Assembly (NCBI GenBank): GCA_022843905.1
Contig: JALHMT010000032.1
Location: 1-57,738, forward strand
Direction of reading: 5' to 3'
DNA from: Rubrivivax sp.
Lineage (GTDB): Bacteria; Pseudomonadota; Gammaproteobacteria; Burkholderiales; Burkholderiaceae_C
Length of the DNA stretch: 57,738 nucleotides
The notes below the pieces were generated by a model. That model saw only the letters and a program-made list of their open reading frames with translations, did not search any database and was not told the origin of the DNA. The position numbers and the translations under genes were made by a program. Position 1 is the stretch's first letter. Each line of letters begins with the position of its first letter. Positions 7,901 to 20,789 of this stretch are shown here, in pieces.

Positions 7901-9311
7901 AGGTGCTGCCCGAGGCGCTGAAGGGCGCATCGACGAAGCGCTGCTCCATGTTCCAGTTGTGCGTCACCGAGCCCGTCTTCACGAGGCTGACGCGGCTGAT
8001 GGGGCGCGCGCTGCCGACCCCGATCTGCATCGTGCGGCCGGGGTCGACGACGGTCGGTGCGCTGGTGATGGTCGGCCGCGTCGCCTGCACGCCGCCGGCG
8101 GCGAAGAGATAGGGCGGGTAGTAGATCTCGGCGTCGCGGTTGTTCTGCGGGCCCGGTGCGCCGCCCCCGGCCACCAGCACGGTGGCGTCGGGCAGCAGCA
8201 GGCCGATGCTGTGGTACAGACGGGCTCGCGAGTGCGTGGCACCCAGTGTCCAGGTGCCCGTGGTGGGATTCCAGATCTCGGCGTCGTAGACCACGTTGGT
8301 CAACGCGTTCCATTCGCTGCTGCCGCCGGTGGCCAGCACGCGGCCGTCGGCCAGGATCGTGGCCGTGCCCAGCCGCCGCTGCCGCGCCATCGACGACGTG
8401 CCGGTCACCACCGGCGACCCGCTGTTGATGTCGATGACGATGGCGCCGTTGGAGTTGCCGCCGAAGTTGAGGATGCGGCCGGGGCGGAACATCGCCGCAC
8501 TGGCGTCGCTCCCTGCGGTCGCCGAGCCGAACTGGCCGGCCATCGTGATGCTGCCGGTGCCCGAGGGATCCACCCAGTACATGCGGCCGGCGGAGTCGTA
8601 GCCGAACACGCGGCCGTCCGGAGCCACGAAGTTGCGCGGGTAGTCGAAGACCAGCGCACCGGTGTCGGCGCCCGACAGCAGCCGGAAGCTGCCGTTGGTC
8701 TGGCGCACCTCGGGGCGGTCGGTGCCGCCGCTGCCGCCCTGGATGTAGACCTCGCCGTTGAGCAGCACGGTCGAGGTGGAGTACCAGCGCGCGCGGTTCA
8801 TGTTGCCGCTGCGCGTGAGGGTGCGCGTGGCCGTGTCGAAGAGATTGCTGTTGTTGTTGCCGGTGTTGGTGGTGGACGTGCCGGTCCAGTTGTCGCCGCC
8901 GGCGATGAACACGCTGGCGCCGCCCGGCAGCACCACCTGCGAGCTGCAGAAGATGTCGGTGCCGCTCTGGTTGGGCAAGGTCAGGTGGCTGTTGTCCGTG
9001 GGGTCCCAGACCGCGTAGTTGAACGACGCCGTCTGGCGACCGTTGGTGTCGCTGCCGTAGCTCATCACGCGGCCATCGGGCGTCAGCACGGCGTGGATGG
9101 GGATCAGCGGCCAGCTCTGCACCGGGCCGAACAAGCCCTTGACGTGGGCGTCGGCAGGGATCACGGTGGCCGGCGGCAGCGCCAGTGCGCGCTTGCGCGC
9201 CGCGGTCTCGGTGCTGACGTCGGGGGCGTCGTCACTGCCGCCACACGCGGCCATCACGGACAGGACGCAGGCGCAGAGAGCCACTCGGTGGTGGCGCGGC
9301 AGGTACGGCAT
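4908..9311 (-). CDS. multidomain lipoprotein: radical-copper oxidase (galactose/glyoxal oxidase-like) + di-haem cytochrome c + PA14
   Basis: A 1467-residue exported protein. The start is set at the ATG giving MPYLPRHH, with a lipobox at Cys23 (VMAAC); a longer reading would invade the divergent kinase gene. Domains in order: a kelch-type radical-copper oxidase (~50-400) with its C-terminal early-set domain (~405-508); Ig-like (~515-600); PKD (~610-680); a YncE-like propeller (~705-1045); a di-haem cytochrome region with CASCH at 1094-1098 and 1225-1229; and PA14 (~1325-1460). All copper-radical residues have counterparts: Cys122 and Tyr177 (cross-link pair), Tyr366-His367 and His451. The Trp that stacks on the cross-link in galactose oxidase is absent. 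The likely reaction is oxidation of an alcohol or aldehyde with electron or peroxide transfer to the haems; the substrate is unknown. Confidence 0.9.
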   Translation of the reverse strand: MPYLPRHHRVALCACVLSVMAACGGSDDAPDVSTETAARKRALALPPATVIPADAHVKGLFGPVQSWPLIPIHAVLTPDGRVMSYGSDTNGRQTASFNYAVWDPTDNSHLTLPNQSGTDIFCSSQVVLPGGASVFIAGGDNWTGTSTTNTGNNNSNLFDTATRTLTRSGNMNRARWYSTSTVLLNGEVYIQGGSGGTDRPEVRQTNGSFRLLSGADTGALVFDYPRNFVAPDGRVFGYDSAGRMYWVDPSGTGSITMAGQFGSATAGSDASAAMFRPGRILNFGGNSNGAIVIDINSGSPVVTGTSSMARQRRLGTATILADGRVLATGGSSEWNALTNVVYDAEIWNPTTGTWTLGATHSRARLYHSIGLLLPDATVLVAGGGAPGPQNNRDAEIYYPPYLFAAGGVQATRPTITSAPTVVDPGRTMQIGVGSARPISRVSLVKTGSVTHNWNMEQRFVDAPFSASGSTLSVQIPARASDVPPGTWMVFVFDDAGVPSVASMLRINVAPALNTAVQPVITSPGNQTGVVGSAASLQISASDPNGDALRYSASGLPAGLSIDATTGRISGTPATSGSFSVTVAASDGYNSSSTTFGWTVSGGSGTLTLPMPPAPAPTAVGSAASFTASATGSSVTYSWNFGDGSAATPWSASGNASRVFANPGIYYVTVTARDAAGNEQRQTVLHQAHLPMTSAAPTVSSNLLLEPRSNANARLWVLNQDANTVSVFDAVTRTKAAEVTVGNAPRGLALAPDGSVWVTNKRSASISVISASTLSVSRTIALPRASMPFGIAMARASGSALVVLEGTGQLLKISTSNFAVTGTLAVGGSSRHVSVAADGSTAWVSRFISPPLPGEGTNAVQTSSGGLPVGGEVRVVNSGAMTLQRTVTLAHSDRPDAENQGRGLPNYLGPVTISPDGSQAFVPGKQDNVQRGTQRDGQALNFQSTVRAISSRINVSTQAEDPGARIDHDNASVASAAAFDPLGVYLFVALETSREVAVIDAHRRSQVLRIDVGRAPQGLAVSADRRTLYVSNFMDRTVGVFDLSPLTQQARAAVTPLATLTATTTEPLSATVLRGKQFFYDARDTRLARDRYMSCASCHNDGGHDGRTWDLAAQGEGLRNTASLRGRAGAMGRLHWSNNFNEVQDFEGQIRTLAGGTGLMSDAAFNTGTRSQPLGDPKAGASADLDALAAYVSSLNAFDASPWRTATGALSSNAAAGRQVFIDQNCASCHAGTAFTQSGVDNPANVGTLKASSGQRLFGALNGIDVPTLRDVWATGPYLHDGSAATLEAAVAAHVGVNLPATDLSRLAAYLREIGNEEASAPLRAASGAGLLGRYYNGAALAGSPLLTRTEGVNFDWGNGVPGPGVPADNFSVRWTGTITIPSSGTYRFRTNSDDGVRLWVNGTQLINNWTDHAPTLNTSNGISLSSGRRTVTLEYYERGGGAVIQLQWLRPGSSTYVTIPLTSLNTN

Positions 9312-9495
9312 GGGAACCCTCGGGTGACGGTGCTCGGTCGGCACCTGTAACAAAGTGAGTCGAGTATCGAGACCGGCCCGTCGCGCGAGAACCCCGCGAC
9401 TGCGGGGCCGTCGGACGCCGCTGGAGCCGCGCGCGACTTCCGCACGCTGACGGGGCCGCACCTCCCCTGTCGACAGCCCCGATGCAGAATCGGGC

Positions 9496-10956
9496 ATGCC
9501 CTTTCGCCCTGGTCGGCGCCTGCCCTGGATCGCGCTGTGGCTGCTGGCTGCAGCGGCGGGTGCGCTGCTCATCGCACGCGCCGACATCGCCGCACGGCGC
9601 GCGGCTTTCGACACCGACGCCCGCATTGCCCACCGGCTGCTCAGCCAGCGCGCGGTGCAGCACGACACCATCCTGGCCACGCTGGGCCTGCTGCAGCCCG
9701 GGCGCGCGGGTGAAGCCGCGCCCGAGCAGCGCCTGCCCGCGGTCTACCCCCAGGTGCTGCAGGTGGCGCGGCGCGACCGCGACGGCCAGTGGCCTGTGGA
9801 TGTCGAGGCCTTGCGCGCCGGCGAAGCCGCGTCGCTGAGCGCACGCCGTCCGGCCTGGGCGGGTGTGGACCTGGCGGCCGGTCGCTACTGGCTGGTGCTG
9901 GCGGCCGAACCGGCCAGCTATGCCCTGCGCATCGACATGGCCGGGCTGACGGCGCAGGCCGAGTGGCCCTTTGCCGGGGATGCCCTGACGGTGCTGTGGC
10001 TCGAGTCGGCCGCAGGTCGCCGCACGCTGCAGGCCGGCCGCGAGCAGTCCGGCCCGGCCCGGTTCGAGGCCCGCAAGCTCCTGGCTGCGGAGAGCCAGCC
10101 CTTCGAACTGGGCGCCCGGCGCGACCTGGGCTGGGCGCAGCTGCCGTGGCTCGCCATGGGCGGGTGGTCGATGGTCGTGGCGGCGACCCTCGCGGCCCTG
10201 GCCGCCTGGCGCCGTCAGCAGGTCGAGCGCCGCCGGGCCCAGGAACTGCTGCGGCTGGGCCAGGTCGGACGGCTCAACGCGCTGGGGGAGCTGGCTGCCG
10301 GCATGGCGCACGAGCTGAACCAGCCGCTGACGGCCACGCTGGCCAACGTGCAGGCGGCGCAGCGACTGCTCGGCGACGACCCGCCCGATGCGACGCTGAT
10401 CCGCAGTGCGATGGCGCAGGCCGTGCAGCAGGCGCGGCGCGCCGGCGACGTGGTGGGCCGCTTGCGGCGCCTGGTCGAACGGCCCGAGCTGGGTGCCGCG
10501 CTGCAGTCGCTGCGCGTGGACGCCTCGTTGCGCCAGGCGCTCGACCTGCTGGAGCCCGACTGCCGGCGCCTGGGTGTCGTGCCGACACTCGCCGTCGAAC
10601 CGGCCGGGCTGGGCGTGCAGGCCGAGCCCGTGGCGCTCGAGCAGATCGTGCACAACCTGCTGAGCAACGCGCTGCAGGCGCTGGAGGCCGTGCCTGCCGG
10701 CGAGCGGCAGCTGGCACTGGTGGCGCAGGCACAGGGGCCGCTGGCCGTGATCAGCGTGCGCGACAGCGGTCCGGGTCTGGCGCCCGAGGTGCTGCCGCGG
10801 GTCTTCGAGCCCTTCTTCACCACGCGCAGCGGCGGGCTCGGCCTGGGCTTGAGCCTGAGCGAGACGCTGGCGCAGGGCATGGGCGGCGCGCTCACGGCCC
10901 ACGCCGCCGCGCCGCGCGGGGCCGAGTTCCGCCTGGCGCTGCCGCGTGCGGCCTGA
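9496..10956 (+). CDS. sensor histidine kinase with periplasmic loop
   Basis: Membrane histidine kinase, 486 residues. One membrane helix lies at ~10-27, then a ~190-residue extracytoplasmic region without a recognised domain, then a second helix at ~215-235. A HisKA domain carries phospho-acceptor His272 (GMAHELNQPL), followed by a HATPase with NLLSNALQA, DSGPGLAP, FFTTR and GLGLGLSLS boxes. The AHELNQPL signature places it with the FixL/DctS/TodS-like kinases. The response regulator follows directly. The secreted HbpS-like gene downstream resembles the SenS-SenR-HbpS arrangement of Streptomyces, so haem or redox sensing is a reasonable guess. It diverges from the copper-oxidase lipoprotein across 184 bases. 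Confidence 0.9.
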   Translation: MPFRPGRRLPWIALWLLAAAAGALLIARADIAARRAAFDTDARIAHRLLSQRAVQHDTILATLGLLQPGRAGEAAPEQRLPAVYPQVLQVARRDRDGQWPVDVEALRAGEAASLSARRPAWAGVDLAAGRYWLVLAAEPASYALRIDMAGLTAQAEWPFAGDALTVLWLESAAGRRTLQAGREQSGPARFEARKLLAAESQPFELGARRDLGWAQLPWLAMGGWSMVVAATLAALAAWRRQQVERRRAQELLRLGQVGRLNALGELAAGMAHELNQPLTATLANVQAAQRLLGDDPPDATLIRSAMAQAVQQARRAGDVVGRLRRLVERPELGAALQSLRVDASLRQALDLLEPDCRRLGVVPTLAVEPAGLGVQAEPVALEQIVHNLLSNALQALEAVPAGERQLALVAQAQGPLAVISVRDSGPGLAPEVLPRVFEPFFTTRSGGLGLGLSLSETLAQGMGGALTAHAAAPRGAEFRLALPRAA

Positions 10957-10981
10957 CCGCGACACGACGAAGGTCCTCACG

Positions 10982-11599
10982 ATGGCCGCCCCGATGTCCC
11001 CGCTGATCCAGCTCATCGACGACGACGCCGGCGTGCGCGACAGCCTGGCGCTGCTGATCTCCACCGTCGGCTTGCGCGTGGCGACCTGGGCCGATCCGCT
11101 GGCCTTCCTGGCCGGCTTCGACCGGGACAGCATCGGCGCCATCGTGCTCGACGTGCGCATGCCGGGGCTGGGCGGCCTCGCGGTGCTCGAGCAGCTGGTG
11201 GCCGAGGGGGTCGACCAGCCGGTGATCATGCTCACCGGTCACGGCACGGTGGACCTGTGCCGGCGCGCCTTCAAGAGCGGCGCGGCCGAGTTCCTGGAGA
11301 AGCCGGTCGACGACGAACTGCTGCTCGAGACCCTGCAGAACGCGGTGCGCCAGCACGTGCGCTCGCGCCAGCGCCACCACGCCGACCGCCAGGCCCGCGA
11401 GCTCTTTGCGCTGCTCACCGAACGCGAGCGCGAAGTGCTCTCGCTGATCGTCGAGGGCCTCACCAACAAGGAGGTCGGCCGCGCCCTCGGCTTGAGCCCG
11501 CGCACCGTCGAGACGCACCGAGCCCACCTGTTCGAGAAGCTCGAAGCGCCTTCGCTGGCGCAGCTGATCCGCCGCTACGCCGACCTGGCGGCGCCGTGA
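10982..11599 (+). CDS. response regulator, FixJ/NarL type (REC + LuxR HTH)
   Basis: A 205-residue DNA-binding response regulator. The receiver domain (~8-120) has acidic residues in LIDDD, phospho-acceptor Asp57 (IVLDVRMPG), Thr in MLTGHG and Lys in FLEKPV. A LuxR-type helix-turn-helix follows (LTEREREVLSLIVEG, NKEVGRALGLSPRTVETHR). The ATG at 10982 is preferred because GAAGG precedes it; an in-frame ATG at 10946 would overlap the kinase by 11 bases. It is the partner of the upstream kinase. The perfect palindrome at 11621-11634, just past this gene and before the HbpS-like gene, is a plausible binding site. Confidence 0.9.
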   Translation: MAAPMSPLIQLIDDDAGVRDSLALLISTVGLRVATWADPLAFLAGFDRDSIGAIVLDVRMPGLGGLAVLEQLVAEGVDQPVIMLTGHGTVDLCRRAFKSGAAEFLEKPVDDELLLETLQNAVRQHVRSRQRHHADRQARELFALLTEREREVLSLIVEGLTNKEVGRALGLSPRTVETHRAHLFEKLEAPSLAQLIRRYADLAAP

Positions 11600-11620
11600 T
11601 CACCGATCCGCAGAGCCGCT

Positions 11621-11634
11621 CCGTAGAACTACGG
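11621..11634. promoter_or_regulatory. candidate response-regulator operator
   Basis: CCGTAG-AA-CTACGG is a perfect 6-bp inverted repeat with a 2-base spacer. It lies 111 bases upstream of the HbpS-like start and roughly 50 bases before a possible -10 hexamer (TACAGT, 11681-11686). Its size and symmetry suit a dimeric NarL/FixJ-type regulator such as the one encoded immediately upstream. That assignment is inferred. Confidence 0.45.
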
Positions 11635-11649
11635 AAGGCCGGGCGTAGG

Positions 11650-11669
11650 CGCACGAATGGTGCCGTGCG
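11650..11669. promoter_or_regulatory. inverted repeat upstream of the HbpS-like gene
   Basis: CGCACG and CGTGCG arms are separated by 8 bases. It may be a second operator, or simply a small hairpin overlapping the -35 region of the presumed promoter. Weak evidence. Confidence 0.25.
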
Positions 11670-11744
11670 CCCCCGATTTCTACAGTGCGTGCACGGCCTG
11701 GCAATGACGCCCGGCCGCCACGACGGACACTGGAGATCACGACG

Positions 11745-12251
11745 ATGAAGACCCCGAACACGCTGAAGACCCTGGCGCTGGTCGCCGCCCTGAGCCTGAT
11801 GGCCGCCGGCGCCGCGCAGGCGCAGGCCGTGCGCAGCGAGCGCAACATGTCGCTGGAGCTGGCCGCGCAGATCGCCGCTGCCACCGTCGCCGCCTGCCAG
11901 GCCAATGGCCATGCCGTGGCCGCCGCGGTGGTCGATCGCGCGGGGAGCCTGCGCGCGCTGCACCGCGCCGACAACGCCGGCCCGCACACGCTGTCCAGCA
12001 GCCAGGCCAAGGCCTACACCTCGGCTTCGGCGAAGAACACCACGCTGGCGATGATGGACGGCGCGCAGAAGAACCCGGCGGCCGCCAACCTCACCCAGAT
12101 GCCCGGCTTTCTGTTGCTGGGTGGCGGGGTGCCAGTGAAGGTCGGCAACGAAGTCATCGGCGCGGTCGGCGTGGGCGGCGCGCCGGGCGGCCATCTCGAC
12201 GAGCAATGCGCCCTGGCCGGCATCGACAAGGTCAAGGACCTGTTGAAGTGA
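11745..12251 (+). CDS. secreted GlcG/HbpS-like haem-binding protein
   Basis: A 168-residue protein of the GlcG/HbpS (former DUF336) family, with a cleavable signal peptide ending at about AAQAQA (residues 1-27). The family core is present: an N-terminal helix MSLELAAQIAAATVAAC, the strand AAAVVDRAGSLRALHR, and the C-terminal Gly-rich MPGFLLLGGGVPVKV and VIGAVGVGGAPGGHLDE. HbpS of Streptomyces reticuli binds haem and iron outside the cell and modulates the kinase SenS. Here the gene follows a kinase-regulator pair, which supports a comparable sensory role. An oxidative-stress or haem-scavenging role alone is also possible. It overlaps the ankyrin gene by GTGA. Confidence 0.85.
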   Translation: MKTPNTLKTLALVAALSLMAAGAAQAQAVRSERNMSLELAAQIAAATVAACQANGHAVAAAVVDRAGSLRALHRADNAGPHTLSSSQAKAYTSASAKNTTLAMMDGAQKNPAAANLTQMPGFLLLGGGVPVKVGNEVIGAVGVGGAPGGHLDEQCALAGIDKVKDLLK

Positions 12252-12955
12252 GCACGCTGTCGCGTCGCGGCGCGCTCGCCGCTGGGGCCGCCTTGGTGGT
12301 GGGCGCGCTGTCCTCGGTCGCTGCCGTCGCCCAGGTGGCGCCGCGGCCCGACGAAGTGGCGGCCTACCAGGGCCTGCATGCCGCGGCCCACCGCGGCGAC
12401 GTCGCGAAGATCGGGCAGCTCGCCGCCCGCGGCGCCGACGTCGACGCGCGCGACGCCTACGGCCGCACGCCGCTGCACGTGGCCACCTTCGCGCGCCAGC
12501 GCGAGGCGGTGCGGGCGCTGCTGCAGGCCGGAGCCAAGCCCGGCCTGCTGGAGAACGACCGCTACGACGCCGTGACCATCGCCGCGGTGGCCGACGACGA
12601 GGAGACGCTGCGCCTGCTGCTGTCGCTGGGCGCGAGTGCCAGGCTCGTCACCAGCCGCTACGACGGCACCGCCCTCATCGCCGCCGCCCACCTGGGGCAT
12701 GACGGCGTGGTGCGGCAGCTCATCGCGGCCGGCGCGCCGCTGGACCACGTCAACAACCTGCACTGGACGGCCGTCATCGAGGCGGTCGTTCTGGGCGATG
12801 GCGGCGCGCGCCATCAAGCTTCGCTGCAGGCCCTGCTGAAGGCGGGGGCCAGCACGGCGTTGACCGACCGCAGCGGCCGCACACCGCTGGCGCTGGCGCG
12901 TTCGCGCGGCTTCACGGCGATGGTGAAGATGCTGGAAGAGGCCGGCGCGAGGTGA
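12248..12955 (+). CDS. exported ankyrin-repeat protein
   Basis: A 235-residue protein made almost entirely of ankyrin repeats (about five, ~38-230), e.g. YGRTPLHVATFARQREAVRALLQAGA and SGRTPLALARSRGFTAMVKML in shortened form. The N-terminus (STLSRRGALAAGAALVV) is a signal sequence with a twin-Arg pair, so Sec or Tat export to the periplasm is likely. The GTG start overlaps the stop of the HbpS-like gene (GTGA), implying coupled translation. Periplasmic ankyrin proteins near haem or catalase genes can protect or scaffold redox proteins (AnkB beside KatB in Pseudomonas). A partner role for the HbpS-like protein is inference. Confidence 0.82.
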   Translation: MSTLSRRGALAAGAALVVGALSSVAAVAQVAPRPDEVAAYQGLHAAAHRGDVAKIGQLAARGADVDARDAYGRTPLHVATFARQREAVRALLQAGAKPGLLENDRYDAVTIAAVADDEETLRLLLSLGASARLVTSRYDGTALIAAAHLGHDGVVRQLIAAGAPLDHVNNLHWTAVIEAVVLGDGGARHQASLQALLKAGASTALTDRSGRTPLALARSRGFTAMVKMLEEAGAR

Positions 12956-12979
12956 CACCCCCGGCCCGGCGTTCGAGGC

Positions 12980-14089
12980 TCAGCGCCTGAAGCGCCCGTC
13001 GGGCCCGATGATGGACAGGTCGGCGTAGTCCAGGCCGGTGTGGTCGCTGGGGCTGAAGCTGAACTCCAGGCCGCCCAGGTCGACCTGCTTCATGCCGTCG
13101 AGCGCCGCTCGAATGCGTTCCGGCGTGGGGTCGCGCCCGGCCCTCCGGAGCGCTTCGACCAGCACCTTGGCGGCGGCAAAGCCTTCCAGCATCGCGGGCG
13201 TGACTTCACCGCGGCCTCTCAGCAGGTCGTGCAATTCCTTCACCATGGGCACGCCGAGCGCGCGTTCCGACGGGAAGACCTGAGCCACCACGGTGCCGCG
13301 CGCGTGTTCGCCCAGTGCCTTGATGAAACCCGACGAGGCGTTGTTCGACAGCGTGACGATCTGCGCCCGCGAGCCGGCCGCCCGGATCGCCTTCACGCCA
13401 TCGACCAGCTGCGTGCCCGCGCCGATGAAGATCACCGCCTGCACGTTGGCGGCGGCGATCTTCGGCGCGATGGGCGCAAAGTCCGGCTTGGCGCGGTCGT
13501 AGCTCTCCTGCACCGTCGGCTTGCGGCCGGCGGTCTGGAAGGCCGCCAGCGCCCCGGCGGCGCCATCTGCCCCGAACGAGTCGTTGGACTGCAGCAGCGC
13601 GATGCGCTCGATGCCGATGGACAACAAGTGCCTGACGGCGTGTGCGGCCTCGCGCTGGTAGGTGGCGCGCACGTTGAAGACCCAGGGGTGGACGGGCTTG
13701 TGCAGCACCATGGCGCCCGTTGACGGCGCAATCAGCGGCACCTTGAGCTCGTCCAGCACCGGCAGGATGGCCTGCGACTGGGGCGTGCCGCGGTTGAAGA
13801 ACAGCGCCACCGCGCCGCCCTCGATGAGCTTGCGCGCGTTCTCGGCCGCCAGCTTGGCGTCGAACTTGTCGTCCATCGACACCAGTTCGATCTTCTGGCC
13901 GTTCACGCCGCCGCGCGTGTTGACGGCATCCAGGTACAGCCGGGCGCCGTCGGTGCCCTCCTTCACGCCGGCGGCCACCGGTCCGGTGAAGCTGGACGTC
14001 TGGCCGATGCGGATCTGACCCCATGCCGAGCCGAGGCCCAGCGCGAGAACGGCAACCACGCAACGCTGCACCTGGCGAAATCGCGACAC
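12980..14089 (-). CDS. ABC transporter substrate-binding protein, Leu/Ile/Val-type
   Basis: A periplasmic type I binding protein of 369 residues. The start is a GTG at 14087-14089 with a strong AGGAG site 6 bases upstream, giving a signal peptide VSRFRQVQRCVVAVLALGLGSAWG. The mature protein opens IRIGQTSSFTGPVAAGVKEG, typical of the LivK/amide-binding group. SNDSFGADGAAGALAAF and VIFIGAGTQLVDGVKAIRAAG are also family-like. No permease or ATPase is adjacent, so it is an orphan subunit that may work with a remote transporter or as a sensor input. It is convergent with the ankyrin gene (24 bases apart) and divergent from uvrA. Confidence 0.9.
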   Translation of the reverse strand: MSRFRQVQRCVVAVLALGLGSAWGQIRIGQTSSFTGPVAAGVKEGTDGARLYLDAVNTRGGVNGQKIELVSMDDKFDAKLAAENARKLIEGGAVALFFNRGTPQSQAILPVLDELKVPLIAPSTGAMVLHKPVHPWVFNVRATYQREAAHAVRHLLSIGIERIALLQSNDSFGADGAAGALAAFQTAGRKPTVQESYDRAKPDFAPIAPKIAAANVQAVIFIGAGTQLVDGVKAIRAAGSRAQIVTLSNNASSGFIKALGEHARGTVVAQVFPSERALGVPMVKELHDLLRGRGEVTPAMLEGFAAAKVLVEALRRAGRDPTPERIRAALDGMKQVDLGGLEFSFSPSDHTGLDYADLSIIGPDGRFRR

Positions 14090-14282
14090 GTTCACTCCTG
14101 CTTTGCCGGCGCCCCGCGCCTTGGCGGCCCGGGAGCGACGTCGATGAATCTTACGCTCCATAAGGGTGCCGTGGCGGCGGCCAGGTAAGGATTTGCGCCT
14201 GTCCTCACATTCCGCGACAGCGCGGCCGGGCGCGGGAAGGCAGGGCTTTGGCAGGAGCCCCCCGGCTGTCACCTGCCGCTCC

Positions 14283-14288
14283 TAGAAT
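14283..14288 (+). promoter_or_regulatory. possible -10 element of the uvrA-like gene
   Basis: TAGAAT lies 30 bases upstream of the ATG in the 229-base gap. No convincing -35 hexamer at normal spacing, no LexA-type box and no clear ribosome site were seen. Confidence 0.3.
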
Positions 14289-14318
14289 GGTCGGTTCGAC
14301 TACGCCCGCACCCCTTCC

Positions 14319-20036
<5,718 letters not shown>

Positions 20037-20054
20037 CGGCCGCGAGGCCGTGAG

Positions 20055-20573
20055 TCAGCGCGCCGAGAGCGACGCCAGCTTCAGCATCGCGCGCGCCTGA
20101 AGCTCCGAGGCCTCGGCGGTCTCGCCGCAGCGGTCGAGCACATCGCTGGCGCGCAGCAGCACCTTGATCTCCCAGGACGCGTCGGCCACCTGTGCCGACA
20201 GGCGCGCCGCCTCGCTGGCGTGGCCGAAGGCGCGGCGACGGGCGGCACGGCGAACCTGGGTGTCGGTGGTGGCCTGTTCGACGCTGCAGGCGGCGATCTC
20301 GGCAGTCTCGCAAAGCAGGTCGACACGCGCATCGACGGAACCGAGCAGGGCGCTCCAGCGCAGGGCCTGCTCCAGATGGGCTTCCGAGGTCTGCCAGACG
20401 CCCTGGTCGGCATAACAACGCGCCACATCGGTCAGCGCCTCGACCATCTCGTGCGGCCGTGCACGCCGCCGGCACTCTTCGAGGCGGGCCGTCAGCGCCG
20501 CCAGCGTCACCGGGGCCTCGGCAAGCGCGTCGAGGTCGAGGTGCAGCATCGTCGAGGTGTCCGGGGTGCTCAT
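20055..20573 (-). CDS. hypothetical all-helical (TPR-like) protein
   Basis: A 172-residue soluble protein I do not recognise as a named family. It is predicted to be almost entirely alpha-helical. Paired helices recall tetratricopeptide repeats: ARPHEMVEALTDVARCYADQ / WQTSEAHLEQALRWSALLG and AFGHASEAARLSAQVADASW / IKVLLRASDVLDRCGETAEA. No signal peptide or membrane segment is visible. It converges on uvrA with 18 bases between stops and diverges from the TRAP operon across 216 bases. The start is the ATG at 20571-20573; the same frame stays open further upstream, but there it overlaps the TRAP genes. Confidence 0.72.
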   Translation of the reverse strand: MSTPDTSTMLHLDLDALAEAPVTLAALTARLEECRRRARPHEMVEALTDVARCYADQGVWQTSEAHLEQALRWSALLGSVDARVDLLCETAEIAACSVEQATTDTQVRRAARRRAFGHASEAARLSAQVADASWEIKVLLRASDVLDRCGETAEASELQARAMLKLASLSAR

Positions 20574-20664
20574 GGCGGCAGGTCCTTGCGCGCGCTCGGG
20601 AACGACCGGCGGTAGGGCGAAAGGATTGGAGGTGGATCCTAGGGGATTTGGCTCGGGCCCGCTG

Positions 20665-20684
20665 CCCCCCTCGTTCGCGGGGGG
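20665..20684. repeat. C6/G6 hairpin in the divergent intergenic region
   Basis: CCCCCC and GGGGGG arms enclose an 8-base loop in the gap between the helical protein and the TRAP operon. A TATCAT hexamer (20697-20702) follows and could be the -10 of the TRAP operon. The hairpin may mark a leader or operator; the role is unknown. Confidence 0.3.
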
Positions 20685-20789
20685 TGTGCAGGGTTCTATC
20701 ATCGAGGCATCGGCCGTCTCCCGGGCGTCGGCGCGCAGACGCCTGTGTGCAGACGCTACATCTTGCTGCTTTTTTTCACAGGAGCTTTC

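Noticed and set aside
9312..9680. N-terminal extension of the copper-oxidase lipoprotein to 9680
   Set aside because: It would overlap the divergent kinase gene by about 185 bases and bury the clear lipoprotein signal peptide starting at 9311.
20745..20789. GTG at 20745 as the start of the TRAP binding protein
   Set aside because: The ATG at 20790 has an AGGAG site at ideal spacing and gives a better signal peptide.
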